DNA of 64,000 nt from Pseudoalteromonas phenolica. GTDB lineage: Bacteria; Pseudomonadota; Gammaproteobacteria; Enterobacterales; Alteromonadaceae. The stretch covers positions 1,302,001-1,366,000 of the forward strand of contig NZ_CP013187.1 of NCBI RefSeq assembly GCF_001444405.1. The letters run 5' to 3'. The first letter of the stretch is position 1. Every line of letters starts with the position of its first letter. Of the stretch, positions 1 through 8,956 are shown piece after piece. Position numbers and translations under genes: made by a program. The notes under the pieces were generated by a model that had not been told where the DNA came from, did not search any database, and saw nothing but the letters and a program-made list of their open reading frames with translations.

Positions 1-1
1 G

Positions 2-925
2 GACAACATCAGCAAGCATTACAAAGAAGTGACCGCCGTTAAAGGCCTCAGCTTTGAAGTACAGCAAGGTGAAGTATTTGCACTGCTTGGCCCCAATGGT
101 GCTGGTAAATCATCTCTTGTGCGCATGCTTGTAGGCTTTACTCAGGCCGACGAAGGTCAAATCACAATTACAGTCAATGGTGAGCAATACACGTCTATTC
201 CTGCTTCAGAGTTGGGCTACTTGCCTGAAGATCGTGGCCTCTATTTAGAAAAATCTTTAGCACAGAATCTGATGTATTTTGCAACGCTACGTGGTGTAGA
301 TAAAAAAACAGCCAAAGAGCGCATTGATTATTGGCTCGAACGTTTTGATTTACTCGAGCGAAAAGACGATCAACTTAAAAGCCTGTCTAAAGGTAACCAG
401 CAAAAAGTGCAGTTAATCAGTGCAGTGTTGCATAAACCGCAATTGGTATTACTCGATGAGCCATTTTCAGGACTCGATCCGGTGAACCAAGAAAAAGTTG
501 TGTCGTTTTTAAAAGAATTAAAAGCGCAGAATATGACGGTTATTCTAAGCGCACACCAGATGTCGATGGTTGAAAAACTGGCTGACAGAATGTTACTGAT
601 GAATCACGGACAAAGTGTGTTGTATGGCACATTGGCAGACATTCAATCACAAGTTGGCGTGGGGAGCGCTTTGAAGGTGACATTCACCCACGCAGTGAAT
701 GGAATTGAAGCGAGCAATAAGCTGACGCAATTTGAAGTTGAGCAACTGAATGACACGACCTTGGCAATTCGTGCCGAGCGCGCAGATCAACTTAATCAAT
801 TATTAGTGCATTTACCTGAGTTAGGTGATATCGCGTTTATCGATAGCCAAAGAATGGATTTACACCAGCTTTACTTACACGCCATAGAAGCGGATCAAGC
901 AGTACAAAAAGGAGAAGCCGCATGA
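2..925 (+). CDS. ABC transporter ATP-binding protein, ABC-2/NatA type (5' partial)
   Basis: ATPase of an ABC-2 type exporter, predicted to sit on the cytoplasmic face and energise the permease encoded next. The reading frame is open back to base 2, where codons for DNISKHYKEVTAVKG precede the first possible GTG (base 29), so the true start lies left of the window. Walker A GPNGAGKS is near base 92, the signature region reads LSKGNQQ, Walker B is LVLLDEP, followed by a switch His in SAHQMS. The C-terminal 90 residues form the accessory domain usual in NatA/CcmA-like ATPases. The stop overlaps the permease start (ATGA), a sign of translational coupling. The substrate cannot be read from the sequence. 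Confidence 0.93.
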   Translation, partial: DNISKHYKEVTAVKGLSFEVQQGEVFALLGPNGAGKSSLVRMLVGFTQADEGQITITVNGEQYTSIPASELGYLPEDRGLYLEKSLAQNLMYFATLRGVDKKTAKERIDYWLERFDLLERKDDQLKSLSKGNQQKVQLISAVLHKPQLVLLDEPFSGLDPVNQEKVVSFLKELKAQNMTVILSAHQMSMVEKLADRMLLMNHGQSVLYGTLADIQSQVGVGSALKVTFTHAVNGIEASNKLTQFEVEQLNDTTLAIRAERADQLNQLLVHLPELGDIAFIDSQRMDLHQLYLHAIEADQAVQKGEAA

Positions 926-2115
926 GTCGATTAAATCAAACCCTGACTGTGGCTAAATGGGAGTTCATGCAGTTTTTTAAATGGAAGCAGGAGCTCATTG
1001 GCAAGTCAATCATGTTGCTGGTGGCGCTAGGCATGTACTTATGGCACAACCAAGTACTTTATCAGCCTGAGCCGCAGCAAATCGTTTCTAATATTGAATT
1101 ACAGGGTCTTCAATTAGACGATGACTTTGTGCTTAGAACAGAGTCAAAATCGAACGATGCGCTTATTGCTGAAGTCAAAGCGGGCAATATTGATGGTGCG
1201 TTGATCTTTGCTTCACAGGCACTACCACAAAAAGTGACTTTATACTCTCAAGGTAAAATGTCTTGGCAAAATGACTTGCAAGTCCAGTTAAACGACTATG
1301 CGCGTTCAAATGCTGCCGCTTCTTTAAACCTTGGCCCAAATCAATTGGCTTTACTTGAACAGCCACTTCAGTTTGAAACAAACTACCTTGATGAAGCAGT
1401 CAAAGATGCGATGCAACAATCTTCAATTACCGCTAATGGTTTACTATTTTTGATGGCCATTGGTGTGTTTATGACTTTCGGTCAAGTGTTTGTTGCAATT
1501 ACGGGCGAAAAGCAACAGCGCGTCACTGAGCAACTTTACTCGTGCATTGATGCGAAGACGTGGATTGAAGGTAAAATCATCGGGCAGATGTTACATGCAG
1601 TGAAAGCCATGACGACAACCGCCATTACTGCATTATTGGGTTTTGCATTTGTACAGGTCATTTTGAAAGGTAGAGCGCTTGATTTCAGTATTTTCGACTT
1701 TACTGTTTTACCTTGGTTTATTGTGTTTGTACTCGTGGGCATTTATATGTGTACAGCATTTATCGCCGCTATTGCAGCTGCGATTGATGACCCGAACCAC
1801 AGTGGTAAGTCAGCGTTTATGATGATCCCCCTGATCCCGATTGTGGCTGGCTTTATGATGATGGATAGTCCAAGTAGCTTGGCTGTGACTGTGTTAAGTT
1901 ATTTCCCATTAACAGCATTTGTATTTATGCCAATGAAAATGGCGTTAATTGATGTGGCATTTTGGCAAGTAGCCATCGCCTTCATCAGTTCATTACTTGG
2001 CTGTGTTGTTATTCGCAATATGGCGGCGCGCATGTTTAAGATGGGGATGACCATGTATGGAAAAGAACCAGATTTCAAAACCATGATGAAATGGGCCATT
2101 GCTGTGAAATCTTAA
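922..2115 (+). CDS. ABC-2 type transporter permease (NatB-like)
   Basis: Membrane half of the exporter whose ATPase lies just upstream with a 4-base overlap. The 397-residue protein has the ABC-2 layout: one N-terminal membrane segment (about 27-43), a large extracytoplasmic loop (about 45-170), then a block of five hydrophobic segments from about 172 to 372. The segment VFVAITGEKQQRVTEQL after the second helix resembles the conserved GEK/E-R-T motif of sodium- or drug-export permeases of the NatB/YhaP family. A strong hairpin terminator follows the stop, so the pair probably ends a transcription unit. Substrate is unknown; Na+, drug or peptide export are all possible. Confidence 0.9.
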   Translation: MSRLNQTLTVAKWEFMQFFKWKQELIGKSIMLLVALGMYLWHNQVLYQPEPQQIVSNIELQGLQLDDDFVLRTESKSNDALIAEVKAGNIDGALIFASQALPQKVTLYSQGKMSWQNDLQVQLNDYARSNAAASLNLGPNQLALLEQPLQFETNYLDEAVKDAMQQSSITANGLLFLMAIGVFMTFGQVFVAITGEKQQRVTEQLYSCIDAKTWIEGKIIGQMLHAVKAMTTTAITALLGFAFVQVILKGRALDFSIFDFTVLPWFIVFVLVGIYMCTAFIAAIAAAIDDPNHSGKSAFMMIPLIPIVAGFMMMDSPSSLAVTVLSYFPLTAFVFMPMKMALIDVAFWQVAIAFISSLLGCVVIRNMAARMFKMGMTMYGKEPDFKTMMKWAIAVKS

Positions 2116-2130
2116 TCATTACTTTATAGT

Positions 2131-2158
2131 AAAAGGCTGAACTTATTCAGCCTTTTTA
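2131..2158 (+). terminator. Rho-independent terminator after ABC operon
   Basis: Ten-base arms (aaaaggctga / tcagcctttt) around a 6-base loop followed by a T run, 15 bases after the permease stop. Confidence 0.88.
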
Positions 2159-2351
2159 ATTTGAGTTTCTTTATCTGGTTTTTATTAATTTAAATTGTAT
2201 TTCATCAAAAACAATTGATTTTATCTAATTCAGGAACTAAAACAGACTTATTTATCTGAAAAAAATCATTTAGTAACAGTTAGAGTCTTGGCTTGAAGAA
2301 AATATTCAACTATTGTTTTTAATAATATAAATAGCTAAAGAACGAATACTT

Positions 2352-5135
2352 ATGTTTTTTAACTCAAGGAAAGAGCGCGAAATTTCTCAAGCGCTTCAAG
2401 TTAAACTTGACCTCCTCTCTCAAACACATGCATTTCTTGAAGTAAACAGCTCAGGCATAATTGAAAATGCCAGTGAGTACTTCTTATCAAAAACGGGTTA
2501 CGCCTTGCTTGATGTAAAGAGTCAAAACTATAAGACGTTCTTTGATATTGATTTAAGTGCGCTACAGAAAGCAGGTAAAAATAAGCTTGTTCAGGTGGAA
2601 TGCAATAACAATAACGCGAAATGGTTTTCGTTAAGTGTGAGTCATAGTAAGACAAATTCTATTATTCTATCTTTAACTGATGTAGATGCTTACGAACAGC
2701 AAAGTGTTGATCAAAAAGGTCAGCTCGAAGCAATTGGGCGTTCTCAGGCTGTAATTGAATTTGATTTGCAGGGATATATTCTTTATGCGAACGAAAATTT
2801 TCTCGATGTTATGGGTTATAGCTTAGATGAAGTGGTAGGCCAACATCATAGTATGTTCGCAGAACCAGCGTTTGCGCAAAGTGAAGAATATGCCGATTTT
2901 TGGGCTGCGTTGAGCCGAGGAGAGTTTAGTTCCGGCGAATATAAACGTTTAGGAAAAGGCGGAAAAGAAGTTTGGATACAAGCTACTTACAATCCTATTT
3001 TTGATAAAAACAATCAGCCTTATAAAGTCGTTAAATATGCTTCAGACATTACTGAAAGTAAGCAGCAAGCCGCTGACTACCAAGGTCAACTAGATGCTAT
3101 AAGTAAATCTCAGGCTGTTATAGAGTTTAACATGGACGGCACCATCATTACGGCAAATGAAAATTTTCTTGCGGCGATGGGGTATGATTTAAATGAAATT
3201 CAGGGCAAACATCACAGCATGTTTGCTGAGCCAGATTATGCACAAAGTGAAGATTATCGCGTTTTTTGGGCGCAATTGAATGCAGGCAAGTTTAGTTCTG
3301 GTGAATACAAGCGCCTGGCGAAAGGGGGCAGAGAAATTTGGATTCAGGCTTCTTATAACCCGATTTTTGATTTAAATGGCAAGCCATTCAAAGTCGTTAA
3401 ATACGCCTCAGATATCACTGAGCAAAAGTTGCAAAGTGCCAACTATGAAGGTCAATTACAAGCGATCAGTAAGTCTCAAGCGGTCATCGAATTTAATATG
3501 GATGGCACCATCATTACAGCTAATGATAATTTTTTAACGACGACAGGGTATCAGCTTGAAGAGATCAAGGGGCAACATCACAGTATGTTTGCTGAGCCTG
3601 ATTATGCAAGCAGTGTTGAATATAAGCAGTTTTGGCAAAAATTAAACAATGGCGAATTTGACTCTGGCGAATATAAGCGTTTGGCAAAAGGTGGTCGAGA
3701 GATTTGGATCCAAGCGACTTACAACCCTATTTTTGATGCCAGTGGCAGAGTAATAAAAGTTGTTAAGTTTGCCAGTGATATCACAGAGCAAAAGCAGCAA
3801 AGTGCAAATTTTTCCGGACAACTGCAAGCGATTGACAAATCTCAAGCTGTGATAGAGTTTAACCTTGATGGCACCATCATTACTGCAAATGAGAATTTTC
3901 TTAAAACAACGGGATATGCTTTAGATGAAATCCAAGGGCTGCACCACAGTATCTTTGCAGAGCCTAAGTATGCCAGAAGCGACGAGTATGCTCAGTTTTG
4001 GCAAAAGTTAAATCAAGGCCTCTACGACAGTGGCGAATATAAACGTTTTGCGAAAGATGGCAGCGAAATTTGGATCCAAGCCTCATACAACCCAATCTTA
4101 GACAGTGAAGGGCGACCATACAAGGTTGTTAAATATGCGACTGACATCACAGAAAGAAAGCTGGCCATACGAAGTATTAAACAAGCAATCATTTCATTGG
4201 CTGACGGTAAACTTGCGCAAAACATTGATGAAGACTTAGGAACAGAGTTTAATATCTTGAGAGATGCGATGAATGGTCTAATGCAAAACCTCAATAAAAT
4301 GGTGATAGACATAACTCAAGCGTCGCAAATGGTAAATAATGGCGCGCAAAATATCGCATCAGGCAATGAAGAGTTAAGTCGTAGAACAGAGAGTCAGGCT
4401 GCAAGCTTAGAAGAAACAGCGTCTACCATGGAAGAGCTTACTACCACAGTTCAGCAAAATGCTCGCAGTGCAGCAGATGTTTCGCTTCGTGCTGCTGATG
4501 CAATGCAAAATGCTGAAGAGGGTGGGGATACTGTTTCTACTGCCGTTAACGCCATGTCTGACATTGAAAGCTGCAGTAAACGGATATCTGACATTATTGG
4601 AGTGATTGATGAAATCGCTTTCCAAACAAACTTATTGGCTCTCAACGCTTCTGTTGAAGCAGCAAGAGCTGGAGAAGCGGGCAGAGGCTTTGCTGTGGTA
4701 GCCAGCGAAGTTCGTAACCTTGCTCAACGCAGCGCTTCTGCGGCGAAAGAGATAAAAATCTTAATTAAAGACAGTAGTGAAGCGGTACATAATGGCAGTG
4801 CTTTAGTTGCTGAGTCAGGTGTGAAATTTAAAGATCTTATTTCTGTTGTCGGTGATGTTAACAAAATGATTGGTGAAATAACGAAGGCCAGTCAAGAACA
4901 GTCTGAAGCCATCTCAGCGGTATCTGCAACGGTTGCACAGCTTGATAACCTAACGCAAAACAATATGCATTTGGTTGCCCAATCGACCAGTGCAAGTAAA
5001 GAGATGCGTGAGCAGGCGAGCCACTTACTTGATCATGTGTCAAATTTTGAAACTGTGCAAAATCAATTGTTAATTACGGAACAACAGGAAGCACTTAAAC
5101 CAAACACGCTCATTTCAAGTGTATTATCTGCATAG
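2352..5135 (+). CDS. Soluble methyl-accepting chemotaxis protein with tandem PAS domains
   Basis: Chemoreceptor that should control CheA/CheW. It has no membrane segment, so it is probably cytoplasmic and senses an internal cue such as redox state or a bound cofactor. A divergent N-terminal PAS-like region (about 15-115) is followed by four near-identical PAS/PAC repeats of exactly 122 residues, starting near residues 123, 245, 367 and 489 and each opening with (G)QLxAIxKSQAVIEF. The signalling domain fills the rest; the hairpin tip EIAFQTNLLALNAS lies near residue 755. No CheR/CheB-tethering pentapeptide is seen at the C-terminus. It is a single gene between two terminators. The equal repeat length and high identity point to recent internal duplication. 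Confidence 0.94.
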   Translation: MFFNSRKEREISQALQVKLDLLSQTHAFLEVNSSGIIENASEYFLSKTGYALLDVKSQNYKTFFDIDLSALQKAGKNKLVQVECNNNNAKWFSLSVSHSKTNSIILSLTDVDAYEQQSVDQKGQLEAIGRSQAVIEFDLQGYILYANENFLDVMGYSLDEVVGQHHSMFAEPAFAQSEEYADFWAALSRGEFSSGEYKRLGKGGKEVWIQATYNPIFDKNNQPYKVVKYASDITESKQQAADYQGQLDAISKSQAVIEFNMDGTIITANENFLAAMGYDLNEIQGKHHSMFAEPDYAQSEDYRVFWAQLNAGKFSSGEYKRLAKGGREIWIQASYNPIFDLNGKPFKVVKYASDITEQKLQSANYEGQLQAISKSQAVIEFNMDGTIITANDNFLTTTGYQLEEIKGQHHSMFAEPDYASSVEYKQFWQKLNNGEFDSGEYKRLAKGGREIWIQATYNPIFDASGRVIKVVKFASDITEQKQQSANFSGQLQAIDKSQAVIEFNLDGTIITANENFLKTTGYALDEIQGLHHSIFAEPKYARSDEYAQFWQKLNQGLYDSGEYKRFAKDGSEIWIQASYNPILDSEGRPYKVVKYATDITERKLAIRSIKQAIISLADGKLAQNIDEDLGTEFNILRDAMNGLMQNLNKMVIDITQASQMVNNGAQNIASGNEELSRRTESQAASLEETASTMEELTTTVQQNARSAADVSLRAADAMQNAEEGGDTVSTAVNAMSDIESCSKRISDIIGVIDEIAFQTNLLALNASVEAARAGEAGRGFAVVASEVRNLAQRSASAAKEIKILIKDSSEAVHNGSALVAESGVKFKDLISVVGDVNKMIGEITKASQEQSEAISAVSATVAQLDNLTQNNMHLVAQSTSASKEMREQASHLLDHVSNFETVQNQLLITEQQEALKPNTLISSVLSA
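2718..4181 (+). repeat. Four in-frame 366-bp tandem repeats (PAS units)
   Basis: Units begin at 2718, 3084, 3450 and 3816, an exact 366-base period. Each unit encodes one PAS plus its PAC tail (for example HHSMFAEPDYA, SGEYKRLAKGG and WIQASYNPIFD recur). Nucleotide identity is highest between units 2 and 3; unit 1 is the most divergent. Such arrays can gain or lose whole units by recombination without a frameshift. Confidence 0.92.
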
Positions 5136-5168
5136 TAAAAAAGGGAAGTTTTACTTCCCTTTTTTACT
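5134..5168. terminator. Bidirectional terminator between convergent genes
   Basis: Perfect 16-base arms (5134-5149 and 5153-5168) around a 3-base loop, with A run on one side and T run on the other. It starts inside the stop region of the chemoreceptor and ends 1 base before the stop of the convergent rimK, so one hairpin serves both genes. Confidence 0.93.
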
Positions 5169-5169
5169 G

Positions 5170-6381
5170 TTACGGCTCGGAGTGGTCTGACGAATCAGGT
5201 AAATTCTCGGGTAGGTCACTTATCGTTGGTCGACGGCGACGTCTTGTTTTTGCAGGGATCATTTCGCGCATGGCATCCATTCGGCCAAAGCAAAGCAGTT
5301 TGTCATCAGCTTCTAAAACACGGTCTTTACGAGGGTTAGGAATAACTTTAGCACCTCGGTATAAGGTTAAAACGTTAATGTCTTTGTCATGCAAATTAGT
5401 TTCTAAGATGGTTTTACCAACAAAGTTGGAGCCATCAGGAATATAAATTTCACCGACACCATAGCCTTTGCTTACAGTTAAGCGCTGACGAACATCAATC
5501 TCAGGAAAATCAACTTGTGCTGCGATATATTCAATAATGGCGCCAGCAACATCGAGTCCTGTACAGCTTTCAATACCTTCGAGACCAGGAGATGAGTTAA
5601 CCTCCATGACTTGCGGGCCAGTTTTGCTTTCGAGCATGTCGACACCTGCGACTTGCAAGCCCATAATTTGAGCCGCTTTTACGGCCGTTTCTTTGTATTC
5701 ATCACTGAGTTCTACTGCTTCGGCAATGCCGCCTCTGTGTACGTTACTTCTAAATTCTTGCCCTTGTGCAACACGACGCATAGCCGCGACTACACGATCA
5801 CCAACGACGATAGCACGAATGTCTTTACCTTTACTTTCAGCAACAAACTTTTGGATCAGGACGTTTTGCTTTTGGCTTTGCAACAATTCAATGATCGATT
5901 CAGCGGTATTTACTGACTCTGCTAATAACACGCCGATACCTTGTGTACCTTCAATGAGTTTGATGATGACAGGTGCACCACCCACACGTTCAATAGCTGG
6001 CAGAACGTCTTTTTTATCTCTAACGAAAGCAGTACGAGGAATGCCTATGTGGTGACGACTCATCAACTGTAAGCTGCGTAATTTATCACGAGAGTTGGTG
6101 ATGCCATGTGCTGAGTTGGCGCAAAATACATCCATTTCTTGGAATTGACGGACAACTGCAGTGCCATAATAGGTAATTGACGCACCAATGCGGGGTAAAA
6201 CGGCATCGTATTGGCTCAATAGTTTTTGTCTAAAATGAAGCGCTGGCTCACCCTGCTGCAGATCAATGGCAAACTTTAAAGTATTGAGCACCTTAACGTT
6301 ATGACCGCGTTGCATGGCAGCTTCTTTAAGACGTTGGGTACTATAAGAGTTTGGCCCGCATGATAAAATGGCTAATTTCAT
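5170..6381 (-). CDS. rimK: RimK-family alpha-L-glutamate ligase with C-terminal RCK_C/TrkA_C domain
   Basis: ATP-grasp ligase. RimK of E. coli adds glutamates to the C-terminus of ribosomal protein S6. Residues 1-300 follow E. coli RimK closely: GASITYYGTAVVRQF, KLIEGTQGIGV (nucleotide-binding lid), RSNVHRGG, and the metal-binding segment VMEVNSSPGLEGIE. The protein is about 100 residues longer than RimK. Residues about 308-375 (VGEIYIPDGSNFVGKTILE, then NVLTLYRG and DKLLCFG) look like an RCK_C/TrkA_C domain, a small-ligand sensor otherwise found in K+ channels and transporters. A good ribosome site (GGAAGGA) supports this start. It follows the RimB-like gene and is probably co-transcribed with it. 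Ligand-controlled glutamylation is my inference. Confidence 0.9.
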   Translation of the reverse strand: MKLAILSCGPNSYSTQRLKEAAMQRGHNVKVLNTLKFAIDLQQGEPALHFRQKLLSQYDAVLPRIGASITYYGTAVVRQFQEMDVFCANSAHGITNSRDKLRSLQLMSRHHIGIPRTAFVRDKKDVLPAIERVGGAPVIIKLIEGTQGIGVLLAESVNTAESIIELLQSQKQNVLIQKFVAESKGKDIRAIVVGDRVVAAMRRVAQGQEFRSNVHRGGIAEAVELSDEYKETAVKAAQIMGLQVAGVDMLESKTGPQVMEVNSSPGLEGIESCTGLDVAGAIIEYIAAQVDFPEIDVRQRLTVSKGYGVGEIYIPDGSNFVGKTILETNLHDKDINVLTLYRGAKVIPNPRKDRVLEADDKLLCFGRMDAMREMIPAKTRRRRRPTISDLPENLPDSSDHSEP

Positions 6382-6447
6382 AAAATCCTTCCTAAAACTG
6401 TTTTAGTAAATACCTACAACACTTACAACTGCATTTACAGAATGAGG

Positions 6448-6894
6448 TTACTTGGTGTCTTCAGACACTAAAAACTCCTGACTAGGGTCAACCAAAATGT
6501 GTTTTTGCATGGCTTCGCGGCCCAGTAACATTAAATTTTGCATGGTAGATCTGTCGGTCAATGTTAGTTTGATAGGCCAAGTTCGACCTCCAAGAGAGAG
6601 CTTAGTTTTAATAACAATACGGTGTTCTGTATTCGCAGTTGAGCTTTTTACGATTTTTCTACCTTTCAAAGACAACGTTTTAGTAACAACTCGATCAACA
6701 TTATGAATATCAGGATGAATGTCAAAACGCACCATGGCTTTGCCATCTTCTTCAAATTCCTCAATATTATCGACGTGTAAAGAAGAGGTGGCAGCGCCAG
6801 TATCCACTCTAATTTGAATATCGAAAAGCTCTAACTCGGGCAAGTCACAACATTCAAGCGCGCCAACGAGTAATTTTTCGCTCGATTCCTTCAT
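6448..6894 (-). CDS. rimB: RimB-like retropepsin-type (ATP-dependent zinc) protease
   Basis: 148-residue member of the family annotated 'ATP-dependent zinc protease' (DUF785), named RimB when next to rimK and thought to act on the glutamylated S6 tail. The retropepsin-like active-site segment RVDTGAATSSLH lies near residue 29-40; a second conserved patch is NLMLLGREAM near residue 120-130, as usual for this fold. No signal peptide. It is the upstream gene of the rimB-rimK pair, separated by 66 bases. The family name is secure; the S6-processing role is inferred from the neighbour. Confidence 0.85.
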   Translation of the reverse strand: MKESSEKLLVGALECCDLPELELFDIQIRVDTGAATSSLHVDNIEEFEEDGKAMVRFDIHPDIHNVDRVVTKTLSLKGRKIVKSSTANTEHRIVIKTKLSLGGRTWPIKLTLTDRSTMQNLMLLGREAMQKHILVDPSQEFLVSEDTK

Positions 6895-7019
6895 TTTTCA
6901 CCCTTTTAAAATTAATGCTGTAGCAAATTTGCTTTTAGTTTTGGGTCATACCAGTTATAGCACTTCTAGGTTTAGATTAAAAATTACTCAGCACAGTTTT
7001 GCTTTAAGTCTTGTTATTT

Positions 7020-7049
7020 ACCATTGAGATCAAAAAATAGACCATTGAT
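7020..7049 (+). promoter_or_regulatory. Candidate LytTR-type direct repeat
   Basis: Two 9-base direct repeats, ACCATTGAG (7020-7028) and ACCATTGAT (7041-7049), start 21 bases apart, two helical turns. Each matches the published LytTR half-site pattern ([TA][AC][CA]GTTN[AG][TG]) at 8 of 9 positions. A possible -10 hexamer TACAAT lies at 7083-7088. The site is about 80 bases before the histidine kinase of a LytTR two-component pair, so autoregulation is likely. Confidence 0.55.
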
Positions 7050-7130
7050 ACAAATAATGGCTGTAAGTCACTGTCTATTAAGTACAATGAGCGTCAATTA
7101 CTGCGAATCAATCACTTACTTAGAATAGTT

Positions 7131-8201
7131 ATGAAAAATATAAGGTTACAGCGCAATGAACAAATTGTGGCGCTAGCAGCTATTGCACTTATTAGTTTGA
7201 CGATCAGCATAACTGATTGGCTTCAACGAGGCATGTTGCCGTCGTTCAATATTTTGCTATCAGCAGTCAGTGCAGTGTTGTTTATGTATTGGTTACCTAT
7301 GATTATCAGCTATTTATTAGTAATTAAATTCAAGATTAATCGTTGGTTATTGCAATGGATTTCGCTTTTTTTGAGCATCAGTTTGGGTGCATTCTTTTGG
7401 GGAGAAATTAGAGCGTTATTTATACCTCTGCAAGGCATCGGCTTTTTGCAAGCGTTATTAATCAGTTTGCCATGGAGCACGATGATATTTGTTGCTGTTA
7501 AGTTTTATTTGACTCAAAAGCATCTTAAGTTAGAGGAACAATTAAGGAAGCAAGCTGAAATCAACTTGCTGCATTCTCAATTAAACCCTCACTTTCTATT
7601 TAATAGCTTGAATACCATAGCGTCGTTTGCACGAACTCAACCAACACGCTGTGAAGATTTAGTACACGATTTAGCAGCCGTTTTACGTTATTCATTGTCG
7701 CAATCTGGGTTAAATCAACCCAAAAAATCAGCACCTAAAGAAGTTTGGGTTAAGTTGAGCGACGAATTGGTCATTTTAAATAAATGGTGTGATATCGAGC
7801 GTAGCCGGTTTGGAGATAACCTTAGGATTAATTTCGACATTGACGACGATCTGCTTGATAAAGTTGTGCCTGCCATGTTGCTACAACCCCTAATAGAAAA
7901 TGCCATAAAACATGGTAAGTCAACGCCATTACATATTTGGATCACAGTACGACATGATGCCCAACATATGCTTTTTAATGTACGTGATAATGGTGTCGGT
8001 TTTGATGAGTCTTATTTAATAAACGCCAATAACAAACACACTAGCAAAGAGCATAGAAAGCTTGAGCAAGATAAAGGAGCACATTTTGGGCTGGAGATCA
8101 CTCAGGCTAGGTTAGAGTTAGAGGCAGGCGCAAGGCTGGAATTCAGCAATACCCCAGAGGGGGGAGCAAATGTTGAGTTTAAATTACAACTTGGGAGCTG
8201 A
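7131..8201 (+). CDS. Sensor histidine kinase, LytS/YehU-like (His_kinase family)
   Basis: Membrane sensor kinase of the two-component pair with the LytTR regulator 2 bases downstream. Four hydrophobic segments occupy residues about 10-130 with almost no periplasmic domain, so it probably senses a signal in the membrane. A short coiled linker leads to LLHSQLNPHFLFNSLNTI, with the phosphorylated His at residue 154. The ATPase part shows the N-box PLIENAIKHG (near 253-262) and the G-box VRDNGVGF. Length (356) is normal. The upstream direct repeat suggests autoregulation. Its stimulus and targets are not evident, though the lipoprotein hydrolase and the small GG-leader peptide follow directly. 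Confidence 0.92.
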   Translation: MKNIRLQRNEQIVALAAIALISLTISITDWLQRGMLPSFNILLSAVSAVLFMYWLPMIISYLLVIKFKINRWLLQWISLFLSISLGAFFWGEIRALFIPLQGIGFLQALLISLPWSTMIFVAVKFYLTQKHLKLEEQLRKQAEINLLHSQLNPHFLFNSLNTIASFARTQPTRCEDLVHDLAAVLRYSLSQSGLNQPKKSAPKEVWVKLSDELVILNKWCDIERSRFGDNLRINFDIDDDLLDKVVPAMLLQPLIENAIKHGKSTPLHIWITVRHDAQHMLFNVRDNGVGFDESYLINANNKHTSKEHRKLEQDKGAHFGLEITQARLELEAGARLEFSNTPEGGANVEFKLQLGS

Positions 8202-8203
8202 GG

Positions 8204-8923
8204 ATGTTAAATATCGCTATTGTTGAAGACGAATTGCCAGCATTAGAAAAGCTCAAGGCTCAGTTAAGTCGTGTATGCACTCACACTTTGTTGTTTACTT
8301 GCCATTCTGTACAAGAAGGTCTGGCATCAAATGAATTATCAAAAGTGGATGTACTTTTTGTCGATATTAATTTGCCTGACGCTAGCGGCATGAGTTTGGT
8401 AACGACTCTAAAGAACAGAGGATTTGTCGGTGAATGTGTTTTTAGCACAGCTTATAGTGAGTTTGCAGTGGAGGCTTTTACAATCGGTGCAGCCGATTAT
8501 TTATTAAAGCCCTATACCGACGAGCGTTTATCGTTGGCTTTATCTCGAGTCAACGACAGGCTCAATAAACCAACTGCACAATTGCAAGAACCTGAAGCGT
8601 TTACGCTTGTTAGCAAAGTAGGCGATAAAGTGACTTTAGTGAAAGTGTCCGATATTTGTGCAATCAAGTTAGAACATGCTCAAGCGATTGCATATGGCTC
8701 TGAAGCATCATATCCGCTTGATCAGTCTCTTGATGAATTAATGACTTTATTACCGTCTCAATTTTTGCGAGTTCACCGCAACAGCATTGTGAATAGCAAA
8801 GAAATCAAACAAATGGACCGCTGGGTAACAGGTGGTTACATAATCAAGTTTCATCAATCAGAAGTGCAAGTAATCAGCAGCCGAAATGGCGGGCGATTAC
8901 TAAAAGATAAGCTAATACGCTAG
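8204..8923 (+). CDS. LytTR-family DNA-binding response regulator
   Basis: Response regulator of the AlgR/LytR type. The receiver domain spans residues 1-120 with phospho-acceptor Asp54 (FVDINLPDASG), acidic pair ED near residue 8-9 and Lys in LLKPYT near 105. The LytTR DNA-binding domain fills residues about 140-239 (FLRVHRNSIVNSKEI is its typical core). It is 2 bases behind the kinase and transcribed with it. A candidate LytTR binding repeat lies in front of the pair. Confidence 0.93.
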   Translation: MLNIAIVEDELPALEKLKAQLSRVCTHTLLFTCHSVQEGLASNELSKVDVLFVDINLPDASGMSLVTTLKNRGFVGECVFSTAYSEFAVEAFTIGAADYLLKPYTDERLSLALSRVNDRLNKPTAQLQEPEAFTLVSKVGDKVTLVKVSDICAIKLEHAQAIAYGSEASYPLDQSLDELMTLLPSQFLRVHRNSIVNSKEIKQMDRWVTGGYIIKFHQSEVQVISSRNGGRLLKDKLIR

Positions 8924-8956
8924 CTAATCTAACCATCTAAATCAATAGGAAAACTC

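Noticed and set aside
29..31. GTG as the start of the first ABC gene
   Set aside because: The frame is open to base 2 with residues matching the conserved N-terminus, so the gene starts outside the window.
2718..4181. PAS repeats as an assembly artefact
   Set aside because: The units are similar but not identical and all remain in frame, with separate substitutions, so a collapse or duplication by assembly is unlikely.
5611..6055. Rightward ORFs of 101 and 120 codons
   Set aside because: Shadows of the opposite-strand rimK coding sequence; no ribosome site or recognisable protein.
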